Assembly: GCA_027306955.1 (NCBI GenBank)
Contig: DAHUXX010000075.1
Span: 1 to 5,855, forward strand
Direction: 5' to 3'
Origin: Acetobacteraceae bacterium
Lineage (GTDB): Bacteria; Pseudomonadota; Alphaproteobacteria; Acetobacterales; Acetobacteraceae
Length of the DNA: 5,855 nt
The notes under the pieces are model-generated. The model did not search any database. It was given only the letters and a program-made list of their open reading frames with translations, and was not told the DNA's origin. The position numbers and the translations under genes were made by a program. Shown in pieces: positions 1 through 5,855 of this stretch (position 1 is its first letter; each line of letters opens with the position of its first letter).

Positions 1-1629
<1,629 letters not shown>

Positions 1630-1634
1630 GCCGA

Positions 1635-1644
1635 TCTCCCCCTC
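1635..1644 (-). promoter_or_regulatory. Shine-Dalgarno of maeB
   Basis: On the minus strand the purine run GAGGGGGAGA ends five bases before the ATG at 1629, with its AGGGGG-like core about 8-10 bases away. This is the best ribosome binding site in the window and fixes the maeB start. Confidence 0.75.
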
Positions 1645-1693
1645 GTGACCGTGCGCACGAACCCATGGCGCAACAAGGTTTCCCGTCGCTAGC

Positions 1694-1710
1694 ACAGGCG
1701 TGGCACCTGT
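1694..1710. repeat. Inverted repeat upstream of maeB, possible operator
   Basis: ACAGG (1694-1698) and CCTGT (1706-1710) are perfect inverted arms with a 7-base spacer. The outer flanks GCA/TGC extend the symmetry if one bulged base is allowed (1692-1713). It sits 65 bp upstream of the maeB start and directly downstream of the only -35/-10-like pair I found for maeB, where an operator over the transcription start would lie. The arms are short enough to occur by chance, so an operator role is speculative. Confidence 0.3.
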
Positions 1711-1738
1711 TGCATACCCGCGCGGGCACGGGTTTCAG
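1711..1738 (-). promoter_or_regulatory. Weak candidate promoter for maeB
   Basis: On the minus strand CTGAAA (1733-1738, four of six matches to TTGACA) is followed after 16 bases by TATGCA (1711-1716, three of six matches to TATAAT). The spacing is acceptable but the hexamers are poor. It is reported because no better pair was found between the tRNA and maeB. Alternatives are read-through from the tRNA promoter or a promoter with a different consensus. Confidence 0.25.
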
Positions 1739-1745
1739 CGCGTCA

Positions 1746-1758
1746 CCCGAGCCTCGGG
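1746..1758 (-). terminator. Small GC-rich hairpin downstream of tRNA-Leu, possible weak terminator
   Basis: CCCGA and TCGGG form a 5-bp stem with a 3-base loop, 36-48 bases beyond the tRNA 3' end in the direction of tRNA transcription. No T-run follows on the minus strand, so it is not a canonical intrinsic terminator. It may only help RNA 3'-end processing, or it may be chance in GC-rich DNA. Confidence 0.2.
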
Positions 1759-1793
1759 GTCAGGACGCCGTGGAGTCAGCAGGTTTGGGATGA

Positions 1794-1879
1794 TGGTGCG
1801 GTCGAGAAGACTCGAACTTCCACAGGGTTTCCCCCACAAGCACCTCAAGCTTGCGCGTCTACCATTCCGCCACGACCGC
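1794..1879 (-). tRNA. trnL: tRNA-Leu, anticodon GAG
   Basis: The full cloverleaf can be folded by hand on the minus strand. The 7-bp acceptor stem is GCGGTCG (1873-1879) with CGACCGC (1798-1804), followed by discriminator A (1797) and encoded CCA (1794-1796). The anticodon stem is CAAGC/GCTTG with loop TTGAGGT, placing anticodon GAG at 1844-1846 (decodes CUC/CUU). The T arm is GGAAG-TTCGAGT-CTTCT, closing with one G-T pair. The long variable arm (1822-1836, GGG/CCC stem) makes it class II, as expected for leucine, and the total of 86 nt fits. It is divergent from lipB, whose start codon is 24 bp away, and on the same strand as maeB 164 bp downstream. Its promoter is visible and described separately. 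Confidence 0.97.
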
Positions 1880-1892
1880 ACGCGGCGCGGGG

Positions 1893-1921
1893 CGTATAGC
1901 CGATGACGCCAGCCGCTTCAA
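1893..1921 (-). promoter_or_regulatory. Promoter of tRNA-Leu(GAG), overlapping the lipB start
   Basis: On the minus strand TTGAAG (1916-1921, four of six to TTGACA) and TATACG (1893-1898, TATA core kept) are separated by exactly 17 bp. The -10 lies 13 bp before the tRNA 5' end, so a start point about 7 bp downstream gives a leader of only a few bases. The interval after the -10 (1880-1892) is almost pure G+C, the discriminator type associated with stringently controlled stable-RNA promoters. The element spans the lipB ATG (1903) and its first six codons. Position, spacing and discriminator together make this the most convincing promoter in the window. Confidence 0.65.
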
Positions 1922-2610
1922 CGCCGCCGCGGCCGGATCCGGCGGAATGGCTGCAAACCTCCGGATACACGCCCTACGAGGAAGCCGAGGCCGCGATGCG
2001 CGAGCACGCCATGGCCATCCGCGAACAGGGTGCGGGCGAGCGCGTGTGGCTGGTCGAGCATCCGCCGCTCTACACCGCCGGCACCTCCGCACTGGCCGAG
2101 GAACTGATCGAGCCTGAACGTTTCCCCACGTACCGCACCGGGCGCGGCGGGCACTGGACCTATCACGGGCCGGGCCAGCGTGTGGCCTATGTGATGCTGG
2201 ATCTCACGCGCCCGCACGGCCGGGTGCGCCCGCGCGACGTGCGCGCCTATGTCTGCGGGCTGGAGGACTGGATCATCGCCGCCCTCGCCCGCCTCGGCGT
2301 CGCCGGCGAGCGGCGCGCGGGGCGGGTCGGCATTTGGGTGGTCGATCCCGCGACCGGCGCTGAGAAGAAGATCGCGGCGATCGGCGTGCGCGTCAGCCGC
2401 TGGGTGAGCTGGCACGGCATCGCGCTCAACGTGGCGCCAGACCTCGGGCATTTCGGCGGCATCATCCCTTGCGGCATCGCCGGGCACGGGGTGACCAGCC
2501 TCGCGGCGCTCGGCCGGCCGGCCACGATGGCGGCGGCGGACGCGGCGATGCGCGCGGCGTGGGACGAGGTTTTCGGAGAAGGCGTCTCGGCCGCGACCTG
2601 CGCGGCGTAG
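1903..2610 (+). CDS. lipB: Octanoyltransferase LipB (octanoyl-[ACP]:protein N-octanoyltransferase)
   Basis: Transfers the octanoyl group from acyl carrier protein to the target lysine of lipoyl domains in 2-oxoacid dehydrogenases and the glycine cleavage H protein. This is the first step of endogenous lipoate synthesis, before LipA, and occurs in the cytosol. The 235 residues are normal for the family. Signature blocks: WLVEHPPLYTAG (49-60), RGGHWTYHGPGQ (81-92), EKKIAAIGVRV (154-164) with catalytic Lys156, SWHGIALNV (169-177), and GIIPCGIAGHGVTSL (186-200) with acyl-carrying catalytic Cys190. All key residues are present. ATG 1903 is the only sensible start: an in-frame TAG lies at 1897-1899, and the next ATG (1996) would remove the conserved first helix. 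The Shine-Dalgarno is weak (GGGG at 1889-1892). No separate lipB promoter is evident; it would have to lie within or beyond the tRNA gene. It converges with acyP. Confidence 0.96.
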   Translation: MTPAASTPPRPDPAEWLQTSGYTPYEEAEAAMREHAMAIREQGAGERVWLVEHPPLYTAGTSALAEELIEPERFPTYRTGRGGHWTYHGPGQRVAYVMLDLTRPHGRVRPRDVRAYVCGLEDWIIAALARLGVAGERRAGRVGIWVVDPATGAEKKIAAIGVRVSRWVSWHGIALNVAPDLGHFGGIIPCGIAGHGVTSLAALGRPATMAAADAAMRAAWDEVFGEGVSAATCAA

Positions 2611-2616
2611 GCCTGG

Positions 2617-2889
2617 CTACAGCGATGGCAGGCGGCGGAAGCCAGGTTCTTCCGGCGCCTCGGCCGGTGCCTCCTCGATCACGTCCACGCGCGCGAGCCG
2701 GGGGCCGCGCCGGCAGGCCCGCAGCAGCTCCTCCACCGCGGCTTCCTCACCCTCCACCAGCGCCTCGACCATACCGTCGGCGCGGTTGCGCACCCAGCCG
2801 GCAACGCCGAGCCGCACCGCCTCCAGTACCATCCATTCGCGGTAGCCCACGCCCTGCACGCGCCCGGCGATGAGCAGCAGGCGGGCCAT
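2617..2889 (-). CDS. acyP: Acylphosphatase
   Basis: Small cytosolic enzyme that hydrolyses the carboxyl-phosphate bond of acyl phosphates such as acetyl phosphate or 1,3-bisphosphoglycerate. The 90 residues match the usual 90-100. The phosphate-binding loop is GRVQGVGYR (9-17), ending in the substrate-binding Arg17. The second signature GWVRNRADGMVEALVEG (31-47) carries catalytic Asn35. The rest follows the ferredoxin-like acylphosphatase pattern, including the acidic helix EEAAVEELLRAC (48-59) and a C-terminal FRRLPSL instead of the more common F-x-I/V-x-R ending. It is the last gene of the left-going cluster: its ATG shares one base with the TGA of the ATP12-family gene (TGATG), which implies translational coupling. 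Its stop lies 6 bp from the lipB stop. The physiological substrate in bacteria is not settled. Confidence 0.94.
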   Translation of the reverse strand: MARLLLIAGRVQGVGYREWMVLEAVRLGVAGWVRNRADGMVEALVEGEEAAVEELLRACRRGPRLARVDVIEEAPAEAPEEPGFRRLPSL

Positions 2890-3584
2890 CAGGCGCGCAC
2901 GAGCGCGAGGAGACGCGCCGCGTCCTCCACCTCGGCGAGGATGCGCGCGCGGCGTTCGGCGGCTCCGGCGTCGGTGCCCCAGCGGCGCTCCTGGAAAGTC
3001 TCGTCCAGCGTCGCCAACTGGTGCGCCACGGCAGGACGGAGCTCACCCTCGGCGACGGCGAGGCCGAGAACCAGGCTGCCCAGTGCCGGTACCAGAACGC
3101 CGAGCGCGCCGAGACCCCAGGCATCGTGCGCCGCGACCGCCGCTGCCAGCGCCGCCACCGCCTCGCGCGCCTGTACGACCGGTACCACGCCCTCGGTGAC
3201 CACGAGCCGCGCGCCATGCCGTTCCGCGGCCCAGTCGAGCCACGGGTCCCATTCCGCTGCCTGCACCGCCGCCAGCGCATCCGGATGCGTCGCGCGATAG
3301 GAGAGAAGGTCCGTCTCGGCCCAGCAGGCGAGCTCGCGCCCGACCGCCGCGGGGTCGGGCGCGATACGCTCCTGCACCGTGCCGGCGAGCCGCGTGAGCG
3401 GCAGCTGCACCAACCGCACCTCGCCCTCGGCCCCGCCCCATTCGGCCGCCAGCGCCTCGGCGAGCGCGCGGCTCGGCACGGTCAGCACGGCGCCGCCGGG
3501 CAGGCGCATCTTTTTGCCGTCCAGCGCCACCACCCAGCCGCCGTTCGCTTCGACCGCCTCCGCCCCCTTCCAGAAGCGCTTCAC
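2889..3584 (-). CDS. ATP12-family F1-ATPase assembly chaperone
   Basis: Homologues of mitochondrial Atp12 bind the free F1 alpha subunit and are needed for assembly of the F1 part of ATP synthase; alphaproteobacteria carry the family. The 231-residue product shows KRFWKGAEAV near the N-terminus, a basic KKMRLPGG patch (24-31), the conserved LPLTRLAGTVQERI segment (61-74), then ETDLLSYRA (90-98), WDPWLDWAAERHGARLVVTE (112-131) followed by GVVPV, the helix with GSLVLGLAVAEG (169-180), and LDETFQERRWGTD (193-205) with the family's E-x-x-W-G motif. The start is taken as GTG at 3584, which overlaps the upstream TGA (GTGA, 4 nt). The frame stays open to 3761, but those extra 59 residues are Arg/Ala-rich and overlie AsmA coding sequence, so they look like out-of-frame translation. 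The gene lies between the AsmA-family gene and acyP in one operon. Confidence 0.93.
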   Translation of the reverse strand: MKRFWKGAEAVEANGGWVVALDGKKMRLPGGAVLTVPSRALAEALAAEWGGAEGEVRLVQLPLTRLAGTVQERIAPDPAAVGRELACWAETDLLSYRATHPDALAAVQAAEWDPWLDWAAERHGARLVVTEGVVPVVQAREAVAALAAAVAAHDAWGLGALGVLVPALGSLVLGLAVAEGELRPAVAHQLATLDETFQERRWGTDAGAAERRARILAEVEDAARLLALVRA

Positions 3585-5855
3585 GGCAGCAGCTTCTGCA
3601 GCAACTTGCCGGCGCCGCCGAGCCCGTTGGTCACGCCCTTGACCCCGGTCCCCGCCCCGGGCACCACGCCGGGCACCGGGATGGGCAGCGCCCCGCCCCG
3701 GAGCGGCGGCGCGGCGGCGCCGGGCAGGCCGAAGCGCGCCTGCGCGAGGGCTGCGGGGCACGGGTCGGCGGTGGGGCTCGCCCCGAACAGCGCCTGGCCC
3801 ACCGCGCCCGCGATACCCTTCACGTCACCGATCGGCGCGGTGGCCATCGACGCAAGGCCGGCGATGGCGGCGCCGCCATCCGGGCTCACCTTCGGCGCCA
3901 GGATCGGGCCGGTGACGGAGACCGGAACGCCCACCCCGCCGCCCGCCAGCCGCACGTCCGAGCGCAGCAGCAGCGCCAGCGTCTCGCTGCCCAGCAACAC
4001 GTTGCCGCCGCCGGCGATGGCGAAGGCCGGGCTGTCGATCAGCAGCGGCGCCGCCTTGGCCACGCCGTTGGCGATGTCGAGCCGCACCGCGAGGCAGCGC
4101 AGCGGCGTGGCATTACCCGCGAGCTGGCCCGCCGCGAGGTGCAGCGTGGTGTTGAGCGTGGGGCCGAGCATACGGCTGTCAAACGTGCCGCCGGCCATGG
4201 CGAGCCCCACCGTGCCGCCGAGCGTGCTGGCCACGGCGTGCGGTGAGACGCCGGTGCCGGCCACGTCCACATGCACCTGCGCCGTGCCGTCCACCAGCGG
4301 CGCGATGCCGAGGAAGCCGAGCAGCTTGCCGGTGGCGAGCGCCGGACCGGTGAGCTTGAGCGCCACCTTCGGCGTCGCCGTCCGCGCGTCGAGCCCCAGC
4401 GTGAACGTCACATTCCCGCCGGGAAGCGTTGCGGAGCCGTTGGCCAGGCTGAGATCGCCGCCCTTAAGCGTGGCGTGGGTCGCGAAGGCAGTGATGGTGC
4501 CGCCACCGGTCGAAACGTTGCCACCGCGCAGCTGCAGATCGAGATCAGCCGTGCGCAGCGGCGCCAGCGCGAACGGCGTGGTGGGGAAGATGCGCGTGGG
4601 GCCCGGCGACGGCGGCGAGGGCGCCGGCTGCATCTTCCCGGGAACAGGGGCGGACAGGATCGCCATCAGCTTGTCGAGCTGAAGCCGCGACAGGTCGAGG
4701 CTGCCGGTGACAGAGGTGCGCGCACCGGGCACCACGGCGAGGTCGCCGCCGATGGCAAGCTGCGGCATCGAGAGCGAGAGCCCGTGCACGGCGATCGCGC
4801 GCGCGCCCCCCGCACCACCCGCATCCTGCAGATGCGCGGTGAAGGCGACGTCGTGCAGTGCCGGCAGTTGGGTGAACGCGAGCGGCGACAGTGCCGAGAG
4901 GTCGGGGATCGTCGCGGCAAGGGTCACGTTCGTGCCGCGCAGATGCGCGGGGTCGGCGATCTCGCCCTTGGCGGTCAGCTTGGCGTTGGCCGCCTCGACA
5001 TCGACATTGACCGGGAAGGGCGTCTTCTTGCCGGTGATGTCGCCGGTGAGCGTCGCCGGCGCGCCGAGATTGGCGGCGACCGACAACGGCGCCCCGCCGA
5101 GCGAGCCCTGGATCGCGACCTGGATCGGCTTGTCCGGCGCCGGGGCGTCGATGTTCGCCTCCGAGATGCTGACCCCAGGCAGCAGCGGCGAGAGATCGGA
5201 GCGGCCGAGGCGCAGCGAAAGCGACTGCACCGAGGGAACGAGCGTGCCCTGGTCGGCGATGGTGGCGTTGAGCGTGAGGTCGCGCAACGAGGGCAGCGGC
5301 ACCGGAGACAGCGCCTGGAGATCGGTCATGTTGAGGACGTCGGCCCGCACGCGCAGCGCATAGCCGCCGAGGCTGCGCGGGTGCGCGATCGTGCCGGAGA
5401 CGGTGACGCGCGCGCCGTGCGTGGTGGCGCGCAGATCAATCGGCCAGGGCCTCGCACCCGGCACGGCCCCGAAGAGCCGCTCCAGCGGGCCGATCGTGCC
5501 GGTGAGCTGCATTACGTGGCTCGCCGCCGTGACCTCGGCGTCCACCTGCACCAACGAGGCGAGCGAGCCGGCGGTGAGCGACACGTGCGGCATCGAGAGC
5601 GTGGTGGTGCGGCCGGTCCGCCCGTCATGCCACGTTACCTTCGCGCCGATGACGTGCAGCGTCTGGATCGAGAAGGGTTGGCCCGCCGCGGCCTTGCCGG
5701 GCTTGGCCGGTGCCGCCGCCTTGGCCGGGGCAAGCTGCCAGTTGCCCTGGCCCTGCCTGTTCGTCTCCAGCAGCAAGTCCGGCTGGTCGAGCACCAGGCG
5801 GGTGATCGCCACGCGGCCTTGCAGCAGGGCGCCGAGGCCGACATCCGCCACGATC
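3581..5855 (-). CDS. AsmA-family envelope protein (partial, N-terminus off window)
   Basis: AsmA-family proteins are inner-membrane-anchored, mostly periplasmic, and implicated in outer-membrane biogenesis and lipid transport; the biochemical role here is inferred. The frame is open through the right edge. Residues below are numbered from the first in-frame GTG (5851), which is not the true start: the usual N-terminal membrane helix and leading segment are missing. Residues 6-38 match the AsmA N-terminal core (LLQGRVAITRLVLDQPDLLLE, then GQGNW). A Lys/Ala/Pro linker covers 41-58. Beta-rich sequence of alternating hydrophobic residues follows, with two diverged repeat units (137-202 and 280-345). 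A Pro-rich break (402-418) precedes the AsmA-like C-terminal domain: GGGTITAF (449-456), LGGTVGLAMAGGTF (544-557), LRCLAVRLDIANGVA (584-598), GVPVSVTGPILAPKVSPD (641-658). The visible protein has only two Cys (586 and 698). The C-terminal tail is Gly/Pro-rich and ends LLQKLLP. The stop overlaps the ATP12-family start. This is the first visible gene of the operon; the operon promoter lies to the right. Confidence 0.9.
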   Translation of the reverse strand, partial: IVADVGLGALLQGRVAITRLVLDQPDLLLETNRQGQGNWQLAPAKAAAPAKPGKAAAGQPFSIQTLHVIGAKVTWHDGRTGRTTTLSMPHVSLTAGSLASLVQVDAEVTAASHVMQLTGTIGPLERLFGAVPGARPWPIDLRATTHGARVTVSGTIAHPRSLGGYALRVRADVLNMTDLQALSPVPLPSLRDLTLNATIADQGTLVPSVQSLSLRLGRSDLSPLLPGVSISEANIDAPAPDKPIQVAIQGSLGGAPLSVAANLGAPATLTGDITGKKTPFPVNVDVEAANAKLTAKGEIADPAHLRGTNVTLAATIPDLSALSPLAFTQLPALHDVAFTAHLQDAGGAGGARAIAVHGLSLSMPQLAIGGDLAVVPGARTSVTGSLDLSRLQLDKLMAILSAPVPGKMQPAPSPPSPGPTRIFPTTPFALAPLRTADLDLQLRGGNVSTGGGTITAFATHATLKGGDLSLANGSATLPGGNVTFTLGLDARTATPKVALKLTGPALATGKLLGFLGIAPLVDGTAQVHVDVAGTGVSPHAVASTLGGTVGLAMAGGTFDSRMLGPTLNTTLHLAAGQLAGNATPLRCLAVRLDIANGVAKAAPLLIDSPAFAIAGGGNVLLGSETLALLLRSDVRLAGGGVGVPVSVTGPILAPKVSPDGGAAIAGLASMATAPIGDVKGIAGAVGQALFGASPTADPCPAALAQARFGLPGAAAPPLRGGALPIPVPGVVPGAGTGVKGVTNGLGGAGKLLQKLLP
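4817..5014 (-). repeat. Second copy of an internal protein repeat in the AsmA-family gene
   Basis: Encodes residues 280-345 of the visible AsmA-family protein. It aligns with residues 137-202: P-[IV]-[DN]-[LV], then T-x-x-G-x-IA-x-P-x-x-L-x-G, then D-L-x-ALSP, then LP-x-L-x-D, ending D-x-G. By eye about one third of 66 positions are identical, with compensating 3-residue gaps before DL and before LP. Copies are offset by 143 residues. Confidence 0.6.
5246..5443 (-). repeat. First copy of an internal protein repeat in the AsmA-family gene
   Basis: Encodes residues 137-202 of the visible AsmA-family protein and is the partner of the copy at 4817-5014. Shared landmarks are the G-x-IA-x-P-x-x-L-x-G block, D-L-x-ALSP and LP-x-L-x-D. 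The nucleotide sequences have diverged well beyond the level of a recent tandem duplication, so this is an old domain repeat. Confidence 0.6.

Noticed and set aside
1717..1726. Perfect 10-base palindrome CCCGCGCGGG between tRNA-Leu and maeB.
   Set aside because: It is pure G+C and too short to separate from background in this composition; it lacks a loop long enough for a stable hairpin and a T-run.
1918..2487. Open minus-strand frame of 189 codons inside lipB.
   Set aside because: It is antisense to a complete lipB with all catalytic motifs and itself shows no family motif.
2636..2654. Perfect 6-bp hairpin CGGAAG/CTTCCG near the lipB-acyP convergence, considered as a bidirectional terminator.
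   Set aside because: It lies within acyP coding sequence (residues 79-84) and has no T-run on either side, so only the stem supports it.
3585..3761. N-terminal extension of the ATP12-family gene to an upstream ATG at 3761.
   Set aside because: The added 59 residues are Arg/Ala-rich, overlie AsmA coding sequence and do not resemble the family N-terminus; the GTG at 3584 forms a standard 4-base overlap with the upstream stop.
3021..4682. Open plus-strand frame of 553 codons opposite the AsmA-family and ATP12-family genes.
   Set aside because: Its product is Arg/Pro/Ser/Ala-rich, low in complexity and without recognisable motifs. It spans two well-supported minus-strand genes and fits the long antisense frames typical of GC-rich codon usage.

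Overview
The window looks like ordinary housekeeping chromosome from a high-GC alphaproteobacterium. GC content and codon third positions are strongly G/C-biased throughout. The best lineage marker is an ATP12-family F1-ATPase assembly factor, a family restricted to alphaproteobacteria and mitochondria. A rhodospirillalean/acetobacteraceous host is my inference; no rRNA or other phylogenetic marker is present.

Layout, left to right. (1) Bases 1-1629, minus strand: most of maeB, the hybrid NADP-type malic enzyme with a phosphotransacetylase-like C-terminal part, cut by the left edge. (2) Bases 1630-1793: the largest gene-free gap (164 bp). It holds the maeB Shine-Dalgarno, a weak candidate promoter, an inverted repeat just downstream of it, and a small hairpin 3' of the tRNA. 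(3) Bases 1794-1879, minus strand: a complete tRNA-Leu(GAG) with encoded CCA. (4) Bases 1903-2610, plus strand: complete lipB, octanoyltransferase. The tRNA promoter (a -35/-10 pair with exactly 17 bp spacing) straddles the lipB start codon. (5) Bases 2617-5855, minus strand: a tightly packed, transcriptionally left-going cluster. An AsmA-family envelope protein (N-terminus outside the window) comes first, then the ATP12-family chaperone, then acylphosphatase. Consecutive genes are joined by overlapping stop/start codons (GTGA and TGATG), so they are almost certainly one operon with translational coupling. lipB and acyP converge with only 6 bp between stop codons.

Functionally this is central and envelope metabolism: malate to pyruvate with NADPH (MaeB), lipoylation of 2-oxoacid dehydrogenases (LipB), leucine decoding, ATP synthase assembly (ATP12), acyl-phosphate hydrolysis (AcyP) and an envelope protein likely handling lipids or outer-membrane biogenesis (AsmA family). 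I found no mobile element, CRISPR array, toxin-antitoxin pair, defence system or other accessory system, and nothing I would call a previously undescribed system. The points most worth a second look are the tRNA promoter embedded in the lipB start, the coupled AsmA-ATP12-AcyP operon, and an internal duplication inside the AsmA protein.
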